From positions 1 to 53,294 of the forward strand of contig JAABSR010000002.1 in the NCBI GenBank assembly GCA_011390245.1: a DNA stretch of 53,294 bases. The letters run 5' to 3'. Made by a program: the position numbers and the translations under genes. This document shows positions 41,919 to 52,464 of the stretch, piece by piece. Source of the stretch: Campylobacterales bacterium. GTDB lineage: Bacteria > Campylobacterota > Campylobacteria > Campylobacterales > JAABSR01. Numbering within the stretch: position 1 is the first letter of the stretch; each line of letters opens with the position of its first letter. The notes under the pieces are model-generated. The model had not been told where the DNA came from. It worked only from the letters and a program-made list of their open reading frames with translations, and searched no databases.

Positions 41919-43396
41919 TTTTCATCCTTTTTTTCTCTATTTTTTTTCAAGATTTTTGCTATCTCACCCTTTGAGATTTTAAAATTACCATTTTCATATA
42001 TGCTCTCCTCGATTCTATCTACAATTTCCCCAATCTCTCTACTCTCCTCTTTGAGTGGTAGTAGAATTTTCAAAAGTTCTTTGTTACTTTTTGCTCCCTT
42101 TATCCTTTTTTCAATCTCTAGCTCTACCTCTTTGTTGTTGCCAACTCTTATCTTTTGGGCAAAAAATAGACTTAGACCTCCTAATATAAATCCAATCAAA
42201 AATAGAGACACTTTTTTTATCAAGGGATATTGATAGCTCTCTATCTTTTCGTTGCTTCCATCTTCTATGTCAAGTTTTTGTAGCTTTAAGTCCTCTCTAT
42301 CCTCTTTCTCACCTACTATATCTATCTCTATAGCCTCAGTTCTTTTGGTAAATACACTTCCTAGTTCTGGGTTGTAATACTTTATATAAAAGGGTGGAAT
42401 CTTAAAGCTCTTATTTGCAATTATTGCAAAATCTCTCCTATACTCACCTCCATATCTCCCATCTGTAACATTATAGATCTTTTCTGGCTTGTTGGAATAG
42501 ACTGCACTATCTTCCAAGGTAAGTTCATAATCATCAATATCATCCATATTGCCACTACCGCTAATTTTTATAGTCAAATTTATCGGAGTATTGGCGTTGG
42601 TTTTTTGCTTATCAACAATTGCTTCAATTTCAAAGTCCCCAACTAACTTGATATCTTGAGGTGTTGGTTTTGCTGTAATCTCTAGCTTATTTGACACTAT
42701 GTTTTTATATTTTGCTACATTTTGAAGCATCAAACCAAACATATCACTTTTTCTATTTGGCTCTCCCACTCTCATGATAGCAGAGGGAATCTCTATTTTT
42801 CCAGCTTTTTGTGGAAAAAGAACATAATTTATTTTGTGGATTATAAATCTACCATCTCTATAGTTCTCTTCGCCTCCAACTTGTTTCACCCACAAATCTT
42901 TGAAATCTGGTCTGTTGTATTGTAAGTCTATGGTTTTTGCATTGACATCCCTTTTGAAAATAAGAGACAAACTTACCTGCTCACCTATAAAAACTTCACT
43001 TTTATCCATAATCATTTCAAAAGAGTAGAAACCATCATCTACTGTCTGCCCTTTATCTACTTTGACCTCTATAGGATTTGTTGTGTATTCTCCCTTTGAG
43101 GTTACAACTTTAAAGCTAGGTATCACTAAAGAATCTGTAGGCATAAACTGATATCTTTGGGCTATTGTTTGTGTAACTTTACCATTTATCATGCTGACAT
43201 TTGAAGATTTTCCACTACTAGTTATTTTATAGCCCTCTATCTCATCAATCGCTGGAAATATAGCACCACCCTCATCACTCTCAATAGTCAAAATGAGGGC
43301 ATCGCCAAGTGTTATATGATCTCTATCTACAAAAGCTCTAACACCCCCTAAAGAGATAGAGATAAAAATAGATAATAAAATCAAAATCCTAATCAA
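41903..43396 (-). CDS. BatD family protein
   Basis: Signal peptide, ...FVDRDHITLGDALILTIESDE, GYKITSSGKSSNVSMINGKVTQTIAQRYQFMPT, single C-terminal TM. Confidence 0.85.
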   Translation of the reverse strand: MIRILILLSIFISISLGGVRAFVDRDHITLGDALILTIESDEGGAIFPAIDEIEGYKITSSGKSSNVSMINGKVTQTIAQRYQFMPTDSLVIPSFKVVTSKGEYTTNPIEVKVDKGQTVDDGFYSFEMIMDKSEVFIGEQVSLSLIFKRDVNAKTIDLQYNRPDFKDLWVKQVGGEENYRDGRFIIHKINYVLFPQKAGKIEIPSAIMRVGEPNRKSDMFGLMLQNVAKYKNIVSNKLEITAKPTPQDIKLVGDFEIEAIVDKQKTNANTPINLTIKISGSGNMDDIDDYELTLEDSAVYSNKPEKIYNVTDGRYGGEYRRDFAIIANKSFKIPPFYIKYYNPELGSVFTKRTEAIEIDIVGEKEDREDLKLQKLDIEDGSNEKIESYQYPLIKKVSLFLIGFILGGLSLFFAQKIRVGNNKEVELEIEKRIKGAKSNKELLKILLPLKEESREIGEIVDRIEESIYENGNFKISKGEIAKILKKNREKKDENCDIF

Positions 43397-43398
43397 CT

Positions 43399-44499
43399 CT
43401 AGCCTCCTAAATACAGCTCTTTGTACTTTTCACTAGCAAATCTATCGCTCATTGAGGCGATATAATCTGCTATCACTCTATGCTTTTTTTGCCCATCTTC
43501 TATCTTCTCTACAAGCGAAAATGGAAGCAACCTACTATCGCTATCAAAAGCCTCATAAAGAGATTTTATACAAAGCTTTCCAAAAAACATCCTGCTTACA
43601 ACAAACTCATTTTTGTAGAGCTTATCAAAAAGTATCTTTTTAGTTAGCTTGATTTTTCTCTTCATCTCTTCACTAAAGCCAAATTCAAGCTCAGTTGTTG
43701 CATCTATTTTTGAAGATATTGGCTCACTTTTTATATGTTTGCACCCTTTTGAGTTTTCCAAAAAATCATATACTAAAGTGTTTATAAGATGAGCTGAAAA
43801 TCTATACCTAAAAACCTTATTTTTCTCTTCTATTCCCTCTTTTTTCACAAGCTCTATGACATCTCTTACAAGCTCACTCTTTTTTAAATCCTCAAAAGAG
43901 ATAAGATTGCATTTGATTCCATCATCAATATCGTGACTTACATAAGCTATTTCATCTGAATTATCAACCACCATAGCCTCCAAGGAAGGATGTTTATCTA
44001 ACTTAAACATATCTTCTATCTTAGAATCTATAAAACTCTTTTTGTATGGATATGAGTGTTTTAAGATTCCTTCCAAAGTTGCATAAGTAAGATTTAATCC
44101 ATCAAACCCACTATATCTCTTCTCAAGTTTTGTAACAACCCTAAAAGATTGGTAGTTGTGCTCAAAGCCATTGCTAAATCCCTCACTTTTTAGCACTCTA
44201 TCAAGCTCATCTCCGCCAGCATGACCAAAAGGTGTATGGCCTAGATCATGAGAAAGTGCAATAACCTCAGCTAAAGCCTCATTTAGCCCTAGGTTTTTGG
44301 CAATCGATCTTGAGATTTGAGAGACCTCAAGAGAGTGCGTAAGTCTAGTTCTAAAGTAGTCTCCAACTGAGTTTAGGAAAACCTGTGTTTTGTACTCTAG
44401 CCTCCTAAAAGAGCCAGAGTGAATAACTCTATCTCTATCTCTAGCAAAAGGATCTCTAAAATCATCTTTTATATCAAAAAATCTATTATGTGGAAGCAA
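43399..44499 (-). CDS. dgt: Deoxyguanosinetriphosphate triphosphohydrolase-like protein (HD domain)
   Basis: RDPFARDRDRVIHSGSFRRLEYKTQVF, TRLTHSLEVSQI, ALSHDLGHTPFGHAGG. Confidence 0.95.
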   Translation of the reverse strand: MLPHNRFFDIKDDFRDPFARDRDRVIHSGSFRRLEYKTQVFLNSVGDYFRTRLTHSLEVSQISRSIAKNLGLNEALAEVIALSHDLGHTPFGHAGGDELDRVLKSEGFSNGFEHNYQSFRVVTKLEKRYSGFDGLNLTYATLEGILKHSYPYKKSFIDSKIEDMFKLDKHPSLEAMVVDNSDEIAYVSHDIDDGIKCNLISFEDLKKSELVRDVIELVKKEGIEEKNKVFRYRFSAHLINTLVYDFLENSKGCKHIKSEPISSKIDATTELEFGFSEEMKRKIKLTKKILFDKLYKNEFVVSRMFFGKLCIKSLYEAFDSDSRLLPFSLVEKIEDGQKKHRVIADYIASMSDRFASEKYKELYLGG

Positions 44500-44565
44500 A
44501 TAAAAACCTTTTTATGCACTATATTGTAGAATGCAATATTAACAAATATAGTTTAAAGGTAGAAT

Positions 44566-45168
44566 GTGAAATTAAACTTCAAGCCATGTGGCGATTTGGG
44601 CACAAATTGCTACATATTGAGCACTAAGAGCGGAGATATAATTATCGATCCAGGAATGAATGCTGCATCTTTTGTCTTAGAAAATGCAAAAAATCCAATA
44701 GCAATACTAAATACTCATGGGCATTATGACCATGTTTGGAGCAACAAAGAGCTAAAAGAGAAGCTAAATATTCCTATATACATCCACAAGGAAGATGCAT
44801 TTTTTTTAGAAAGAGACATCTTTGGATTGGGTGTGCCAACTTCAGAGGCAGATTTTTTGTGTGAAGAGGGCATAATGGTTGATATAAAGGGCGTAGAGGT
44901 CAAATTTATGCATTTTCCAGGACATACTCCAGGTTGTTCTATGATAGAGATTGGAGATTTTATCTTTAGTGGAGATTTTATATTTAAGAACTCTATAGGG
45001 AGAAGTGATTTGCCATACTCAAGTGATGAGGTGATGTTAAAGTCTCTGAAAAAATTTCGGGAGCTTGATTTTGATAAAAAGCTATATCCAGGACATGGAG
45101 AGAGCACTACTATCAAAAATGAGCAGAAAAATACAGACTACTTTTCTGCTCAAATCAGAATGATCTAA
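44566..45168 (+). CDS. MBL-fold metallohydrolase (glyoxalase II-like)
   Basis: THGHYDHVW, HFPGHTPGCSMIE, SGDFIFKNSIGRSDLPYS, YPGHGEST. Confidence 0.92.
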   Translation: MKLNFKPCGDLGTNCYILSTKSGDIIIDPGMNAASFVLENAKNPIAILNTHGHYDHVWSNKELKEKLNIPIYIHKEDAFFLERDIFGLGVPTSEADFLCEEGIMVDIKGVEVKFMHFPGHTPGCSMIEIGDFIFSGDFIFKNSIGRSDLPYSSDEVMLKSLKKFRELDFDKKLYPGHGESTTIKNEQKNTDYFSAQIRMI

Positions 45169-45187
45169 GCCCCAAAAAGGCTTAGAT
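45163..45187. terminator. Hairpin between convergent MBL hydrolase and nifU (candidate bidirectional terminator)
   Basis: ATCTAAGCC-CCAAAAA-GGCTTAGAT, 9-bp perfect stem overlapping both gene ends. Confidence 0.55.
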
Positions 45188-46159
45188 TGGCATAACTCTT
45201 ATGCTGGTATCAAGTTTTTGTCTAAGGACTGTCTCTATGGCATAAAGCGTGCCTGTGGAGCTACTAGCGCATCCAGCACATGCACCTGTATATCTGATAT
45301 AGATGTCTATGTTTTTTTCGCTATCTTTGACATCAATAATTTCCATATTTCCACCATCCATCATAAGCATCGGTCTGATGTTTGCATCTATTACTTTATC
45401 AATCGCTTTGATTTTTTGAACCATAGTCATATCTGCAAAGGCCAACTCTCCAGATTCTGAGCTATTGGCATTTGCTTTTAGTTTCTCCTCTTCCATCAAA
45501 GCTCTAGTATCTCTTAAAATATCTACTAGATAGTACTCTCTATCTTCATGACCGCCAGGTTTTATACAGCTTTTGCAAAATGCTCCAGCTTTTGTATAAT
45601 CTGTAATCTCTTCTACTGTTTTTAGATCATTTATCCTTATCACCTCTTGTATGGTTGAGAGCGAAACTCTTGCACATTCACACACTATAATCTCACTCTC
45701 AAAGCTATCCATATCTACACCTTTGTAGATAGAAGCTGCCTTTTTTATAACATCATACGCCATAACTGAGCAGTGCATTTTTTGACCTGGAACAGCTGGT
45801 GTTTCAGGGTCATCACGCAAAGACATCTCTACATCGATGTTTGTAATTTTTACAGCCTCATCTACAGTTTTTCCTAGACATAGTTCACACATCATATCAC
45901 TTGATGCAATAGCAGTCCCGCAACCAAAAGATCTAAACTTTGAATCTATAATCCTTCCAGAATCATCAACTACCCAATAGAGTCTAACCGCATCACCGCA
46001 TGATTCTGCACCATAATCTGCAACTATTAGCTTTCCTCCTTTTGCTTTTGCATCTTCTTCTGTGATTGTCCCTAGATTCCTAGGTTCATTCATCCTATCA
46101 GCTACTTTTTTAGAGTATTGTTCCCACAATGCTCCACCCAAAAGATCATTTTTTGCCAT
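45182..46159 (-). CDS. nifU: NifU-type Fe-S cluster assembly scaffold (IscU-like, BFD-like [2Fe-2S] and NifU C-terminal domains)
   Basis: DYGAESCGDAVRLYW, SFGCGTAIASSDMMCE, CECARVSLSTIQEVI...FCKSCIKPGG, YTGACAGCASSS. Confidence 0.95.
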   Translation of the reverse strand: MAKNDLLGGALWEQYSKKVADRMNEPRNLGTITEEDAKAKGGKLIVADYGAESCGDAVRLYWVVDDSGRIIDSKFRSFGCGTAIASSDMMCELCLGKTVDEAVKITNIDVEMSLRDDPETPAVPGQKMHCSVMAYDVIKKAASIYKGVDMDSFESEIIVCECARVSLSTIQEVIRINDLKTVEEITDYTKAGAFCKSCIKPGGHEDREYYLVDILRDTRALMEEEKLKANANSSESGELAFADMTMVQKIKAIDKVIDANIRPMLMMDGGNMEIIDVKDSEKNIDIYIRYTGACAGCASSSTGTLYAIETVLRQKLDTSIRVMPI

Positions 46160-46182
46160 AATTATTTCCTTTTTCTATATTT

Positions 46183-47364
<1,182 letters not shown>

Positions 47365-47460
47365 TTATAAAGAAGTGTAATAAAAAATCTATAAAAGCCA
47401 AATAGTATCTAAAACTTAGTAGCAACAACTCTTAAATATTGTTCAATTTTTATGCAATGA

Positions 47461-48783
47461 CTACTCTTTTTTTGCAATTTCACTCAGCATATTTAAAGAG
47501 TCTTCATAAGTTATGTTTTCACCCATATCCTGCCTCAAAAAAGCATCCATCTTCCCCTTTTTTGATATAGCTTCATCTAGCTCTGCATCACTACCTTTTG
47601 TGTACGCACCAATCCGCACTAGAACTTCATTCTCTTTGTGTAGTGAATATAGCCTTCTAAATTTTTGTGCATACTCTCTGTGCTCTTTGCTGACTAAATC
47701 ACCCATCAATCTAGATGCTGAGTTCAGTATATTAACAGGCGGATAGATCCCAAAATCAGTCAACTCTCTGCTTAAAACGATGTGACCATCCAATATACTT
47801 CTGCTCTGATCAGCAATAGGATCACTCATGTCATCGCCCTCTACAAGCACCGTAAAAAAAGCAGTTATTGAGCCTTTGCCCTTCTCTTTTCCAGCTCTCT
47901 CCATAAGTTGAGGGAGAAGTGTCAATACTGAGGGTGGATAGCCTTTTGAGGTTGGTGGCTCACCTAAAGCCAAGCCTATCTCTCTTTGTGCCATGGCAAA
48001 ACGGGTTACAGAATCCATCATAAAAAGCACATCTCGCCCCATATCTTTGAAGTATTCAGCTATGGTCATGGCAGCAAAAGCACCATATTTTCGCATAAGA
48101 GGTGAGTCATCGCTTGTGGCTACTACTAGAACAGTATTTGTCAAATCTCCACCTAAGTTTTTCTCTATAAACTCTGGAACCTCTCTACCCCTCTCTCCAA
48201 TAAGGGCTATAACCTTTATAGGAGCTATGCTTCCTTTGACAATCATACCCATAAGTGTACTTTTACCAACACCGCTTCCTGCAAAGATTCCTAGTTTTTG
48301 CCCCTTGCCACAAGTTAGGAGACCATCTACTGAGCGAACTCCAACACTAAAAATCTCATCAATAATTCCTCTTTTTAAGGCTTGAATAGGGGGTCTAATA
48401 ATTGACATCATACTATCCCCAGATATTGGCTCTCCGCCATCAATAGGAGTTCCCATAGGATCTACAACTCTTCCTAAGAGTTCATTTCCTACAGGGACTG
48501 TAAGACCTGCATTGTTTATAAAAACCTTATCCCCAATCCTAAATCCCTCTACAAAAGAGAATGGCGATATAGAAAAAGAGTTGCTCTCCAAAGATGTTAC
48601 CATCCCAAAAGTCTCTCTCTCTTCACTACTTTTTGAAACTTTTACTATATCCCCAACTGAGGGGGTAATACCTATGCCAATAAGTGAAGTAGCTGAAACC
48701 TTTGAGATCGTGCCAAAAGTGGGGGATAGATGTTTTTGCCCAAGGTGAGTTTTTATCTTTCTAAAAGGCAAATAGCTCTCCAT
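47461..48783 (-). CDS. fliI: Flagellum-specific ATP synthase FliI
   Basis: GIFAGSGVGKSTLMGMI, LIGERGREVPEFIEKNL, DSVTRFAMAQREIGLALGEPPTSKGYPPSVL. Confidence 0.95.
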   Translation of the reverse strand: MESYLPFRKIKTHLGQKHLSPTFGTISKVSATSLIGIGITPSVGDIVKVSKSSEERETFGMVTSLESNSFSISPFSFVEGFRIGDKVFINNAGLTVPVGNELLGRVVDPMGTPIDGGEPISGDSMMSIIRPPIQALKRGIIDEIFSVGVRSVDGLLTCGKGQKLGIFAGSGVGKSTLMGMIVKGSIAPIKVIALIGERGREVPEFIEKNLGGDLTNTVLVVATSDDSPLMRKYGAFAAMTIAEYFKDMGRDVLFMMDSVTRFAMAQREIGLALGEPPTSKGYPPSVLTLLPQLMERAGKEKGKGSITAFFTVLVEGDDMSDPIADQSRSILDGHIVLSRELTDFGIYPPVNILNSASRLMGDLVSKEHREYAQKFRRLYSLHKENEVLVRIGAYTKGSDAELDEAISKKGKMDAFLRQDMGENITYEDSLNMLSEIAKKE

Positions 48784-48915
48784 TTAATAAGTGGTTATCT
48801 TATAATTTTGAGGTAAGGGTAGCACCATTATGCTTAATCTAGAGGTAGCAATAAATTAATATTAAACATATTTTTGGTAGTATCCATTGAGAAATTTATA
48901 ATAGAAGGTATCATA

Positions 48916-50211
48916 GTGGAGATAAAAGTAAACAGATCTAACAGTGCAAACGCAAGTGCTACTGCAATAGTGGGAAAAGATATATTAGAGAAGAAGCTTC
49001 AAAAAGCTGCAAGTGATGCGGCAAAAAATATGAAAGTTGATGGTTTCAGAAAAGGAAAAGTTCCAGTATCAATAGTAAAATCAAGATACGCAGAGCAGCT
49101 TCAGCAAGATAGCGAACAAGCAATCCTTAGAGAGGTAGTAGATCACATAATAAAAGAGCTAGAGATAGAAGCTTCAAAAATAATAGGCGATCCTCAAATT
49201 ACAAGATTTGATAGAAGTGATGATGGTCTTGATTTGGAGATAAAAATTGGAATAGTTCCTCAGATCGATCTCTCAAGGGTTGAAGAGTGTATTCCTGAGT
49301 TCAAAGAGGAAGAGGTTGGCGAAGATGAAGTCTTGAAGAGATTGGAAGATATAGCGCTATCTCAGGCACCTCTAGAGAATATAGAAGATGATAGGGCTTT
49401 AGAAGGCGGTGATTATGCAGTTGTTGACTTTGAAGGTTTTATAGATGGCGAGCCTATGGAAAATGGAAGTGCAGAAGGTTACTCTCTCCATATAGGTAGC
49501 AACTCTTTTATTGAGGGCTTTGAAGAGCAGCTCAAGGGGATGAAAAAGGGCGAAGAAAAAGAGATTGAGGTTACATTTCCAAAAGAGTATGGCAATAGCG
49601 CAATAGCTGGCAAAGAGGCAAAATTCAAAGTCAAGCTAAATGAGATTAAGATTAAAAAACCACTTGAAGTAGATGATGAGCTAGCAAAAAAACTTCTAAA
49701 AGAGGATGATGCAGATTTAGGAAAACTAAAAGAGAAGATAAAAGATCAGATTCTTAGCGAGAAGATGAGTAAACTCTACAATGAAGATCTAAAACCAAAA
49801 GTGCTTGAGAGTTTTGCTGAGACTATCATCTTTGATGTGCCTGATTTTGTTGTAGAGCAAGAGATTGATTTAGCTTTTAGAAACGCACTTCCGACTATGT
49901 CAGAAGAAGAGATAGAGACACTAAGAAAAGATCCAGAAGCTGCAAAAGCAAAAAGAGAAGAGTATAAAGAGAATGCACATAAGAGTGTAAAAGTGACATT
50001 TATAGTTGATGCTTTGGCAAAACAAGAGGGTGTAGAGGTTGATGATAATGAGATAGTTCAGACTATCTACTATGAGGCATTAAATAGTGGACAAAATCCC
50101 AAAGAGACGCTTGAACTATATCAAGAGAGAGGGCTTATGCCAGCTATAAAGATGTCAATGATTGAGGATAAACTACTATCCCTACTTCTTGATAAAAAGC
50201 TAAAAGGCTAA
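48916..50211 (+). CDS. tig: Trigger factor
   Basis: MEIKVNRSNSANASATAIVGK, VDGFRKGKVP, FKBP domain GDYAVVDFEGFIDGEP; start GTG 48916 preferred over 48874. Confidence 0.95.
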   Translation: MEIKVNRSNSANASATAIVGKDILEKKLQKAASDAAKNMKVDGFRKGKVPVSIVKSRYAEQLQQDSEQAILREVVDHIIKELEIEASKIIGDPQITRFDRSDDGLDLEIKIGIVPQIDLSRVEECIPEFKEEEVGEDEVLKRLEDIALSQAPLENIEDDRALEGGDYAVVDFEGFIDGEPMENGSAEGYSLHIGSNSFIEGFEEQLKGMKKGEEKEIEVTFPKEYGNSAIAGKEAKFKVKLNEIKIKKPLEVDDELAKKLLKEDDADLGKLKEKIKDQILSEKMSKLYNEDLKPKVLESFAETIIFDVPDFVVEQEIDLAFRNALPTMSEEEIETLRKDPEAAKAKREEYKENAHKSVKVTFIVDALAKQEGVEVDDNEIVQTIYYEALNSGQNPKETLELYQERGLMPAIKMSMIEDKLLSLLLDKKLKG

Positions 50212-50214
50212 TTT

Positions 50215-50805
50215 GTGAGCTATACGATTCCCTATGTTATAGAAAAGACAGGAAGAGGCGAGAGAAGTTATGATATCTACTCTAGGCTTCTAAAGGATAG
50301 AATAGTTATGTTGAGTGGAGAGATAAATGATATGGTTGCTAGCTCTGTTGTAGCTCAACTTCTTTTTCTAGAGGCCGAAGACCCAGATAAAGATATCTAT
50401 ATCTATATAAACTCTCCAGGTGGAGTTGTGACAAGCGGACTCTCAATTTATGACACCCTAAACTACATAAAACCAGATATTTGCACAATCTGTATTGGGC
50501 AGGCTGCATCTATGGGAGCTTTTTTGTTAAGTAGTGGAACAAAGGGGAAAAGATTTGCTCTGCCAAATAGCAGGATAATGATACATCAACCTCTAGGTGG
50601 TGCACAAGGTCAAGCGACAGATATTGAGATTCAGACAAAAGAGATATTGAGAATGAAAAGAGATCTCAATAGAATAATCTCAGAGAATACTGGACAAAAA
50701 ATTGAAAAAATCACAAAAGATACCGATAGAGATTTTTACCTAGGCGCCAAAGAGGCAGTGGATTATGGTATTATTGATAAAGTACTAGATAAAAGTTTTA
50801 AATAA
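50215..50805 (+). CDS. clpP: ATP-dependent Clp protease proteolytic subunit
   Basis: [66 protein letters not shown]. Confidence 0.98.
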   Translation: MSYTIPYVIEKTGRGERSYDIYSRLLKDRIVMLSGEINDMVASSVVAQLLFLEAEDPDKDIYIYINSPGGVVTSGLSIYDTLNYIKPDICTICIGQAASMGAFLLSSGTKGKRFALPNSRIMIHQPLGGAQGQATDIEIQTKEILRMKRDLNRIISENTGQKIEKITKDTDRDFYLGAKEAVDYGIIDKVLDKSFK

Positions 50806-50813
50806 GGGTGTGA

Positions 50814-51959
50814 ATGATTCACCTAAGTGATGATAGCGATAGCAATGGAAAAAGATTGACTAGAGGCTCTTTTCTTGATGGAGATGATGAATTTGATGAG
50901 GAATATAATGAGGGTGAATCAGGTCATGAAAATGGTGGTGAGCAGACATTAGAATCCTTCTCAAAAGAGGTGCTCTCAAGACTACATGATGATGGAGTCC
51001 CGCCAATTCCAAATAATTTCCACCTCTATTTTGATCGTTTGCTAGATGAGAAGCCAATTGATTTCAAAAAGCAAATCCAGCAGATTTTAGAGATTGAAGA
51101 GGACGATAGCTCAGATGAGAAGAGAGTGAATCTTGAGAAGAGAGTAAAAGATTCCTTTGCTCAAACAAAGCAGATTTTAGACATCGTAGCACTTCTGTAT
51201 AAAAACCTAAATCTAATGCTGGATATTGCAAAAAAGAGAAAAGAGGATGCTACAAAAGCAGCCAATGTTTCTGCTTTTCAAAATACACTCACAGCTTTTA
51301 AGCAGGAGATAGAGAAGCTTTTAGGGATTTTTACCAACCAAAGAGGTGCTTTGAAAACACTCTATCAAAAGAGTGCAAAAATCGCAGGTGAAGTAGAGAG
51401 TGAAACTATCTATGATAGCACTTATGGAATCTACAATAAACGATATCTGGTTAGAGAGCTCCAAAAAGAGCTTAAGATGATAGAGAAATTTAACCACAAT
51501 ACAACACTAGTGATGACAAAGCTTTCAAGTCCGATTGAGAAAAAGATAAAAAGTGATAAGGGCAGGCTACTTGTCACAAGAACACTCTCAAGATTGCTTC
51601 TAAAAACCTCAAGAAGAAGCGATATTATTGCCCACTATAACAATGGAGTCTTTGCACTACTGCTTAAGCACTCCAATATTTTAAGTGCAAAAAAGGCAAG
51701 TGAGAGGTTATCAGATTTAGTCTCTTCAACAAATTTCTTTTTTGGTGATAGCGAGTTGCAACTAAAGCTCTCCATAGGGATTGCAAAAGTTGATCTTGGT
51801 CGTGAGCTAAAAGATAATATCAAATGTGCAATAGAGGCACTTAATATGTGTGATGAAAATGGTGAGGTTTTTGTAGTCTATCCAGATGATGAGATAGAGG
51901 CTAGCCATGATGATGATTTTGATGCATCCGAAGATGAGGAGTTTGAAGATTTTGCTTGA
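50814..51959 (+). CDS. GGDEF-fold protein with degenerate active site and acidic termini
   Basis: YDSTYGIYNKRYLVRELQKEL (GGDEF-fold start), AHYNNGVFALLL in place of GGDEF, SIGIAKVD; acidic N- and C-terminal tails. Confidence 0.75.
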   Translation: MIHLSDDSDSNGKRLTRGSFLDGDDEFDEEYNEGESGHENGGEQTLESFSKEVLSRLHDDGVPPIPNNFHLYFDRLLDEKPIDFKKQIQQILEIEEDDSSDEKRVNLEKRVKDSFAQTKQILDIVALLYKNLNLMLDIAKKRKEDATKAANVSAFQNTLTAFKQEIEKLLGIFTNQRGALKTLYQKSAKIAGEVESETIYDSTYGIYNKRYLVRELQKELKMIEKFNHNTTLVMTKLSSPIEKKIKSDKGRLLVTRTLSRLLLKTSRRSDIIAHYNNGVFALLLKHSNILSAKKASERLSDLVSSTNFFFGDSELQLKLSIGIAKVDLGRELKDNIKCAIEALNMCDENGEVFVVYPDDEIEASHDDDFDASEDEEFEDFA

Positions 51960-52464
51960 AATTTTGACATATCCTGATAAGAGACTAAGAAATAAATCAG
52001 AAAATGTTCGCTCTTTTGATGCGAAGTTGCACGATTTGTTAGATCAGATGTATATGACTATGATTGCAAAAAATGGTGTAGGATTAGCAGCTATTCAAGT
52101 TGGAGTACCACTTAGGGCGTTGATCATAAATCTGCCAGATGAAAATGGAGATCAGAGCATCAAGAATCTAATAGAGGTTATAAATCCTGAGATTATAACC
52201 AAAGAGGGCTCAATAAAATTCAACGAAGGGTGCCTCTCTGTTCCTGAGTATTATGATGATGTTGAGCGATTTAGTGATATTGTTGTAAGGTTCAAAGATA
52301 GATTTGGCTCAGATAAAGAACTAGAAGCAAAAGAGTACCTAGCAGTTGCTTTTCAGCATGAGATGGATCATCTAGAAGGCAATCTTTTTATAGACAGAAT
52401 CTCAATCATGAAGAGAAAAAAATTTGAAAAAGAGCTTAAAAAGAATAGAAAAAAGAAGTTATGA
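51934..52464 (+). CDS. def: Peptide deformylase
   Basis: GVGLAAIQVGV, EGCLSVPEYYDDV, AVAFQHEMDHLEGNLFIDRIS; exact start uncertain, overlaps the end of the GGDEF gene. Confidence 0.95.
   Translation: MRSLKILLEILTYPDKRLRNKSENVRSFDAKLHDLLDQMYMTMIAKNGVGLAAIQVGVPLRALIINLPDENGDQSIKNLIEVINPEIITKEGSIKFNEGCLSVPEYYDDVERFSDIVVRFKDRFGSDKELEAKEYLAVAFQHEMDHLEGNLFIDRISIMKRKKFEKELKKNRKKKL

Noticed and set aside
41910-42233. 107-aa plus-strand ORF opposite batD
   Set aside because: Ser/Phe/Leu-rich translation typical of the antisense of an AT-rich, Lys/Glu-rich gene; no start signal.
51907-51933. Upstream start of def at 51907 (MMMILMHPK)
   Set aside because: These residues come from reading the acidic GAT-rich end of the preceding gene in another frame; peptide deformylases start near LLEILTYPDKRL.
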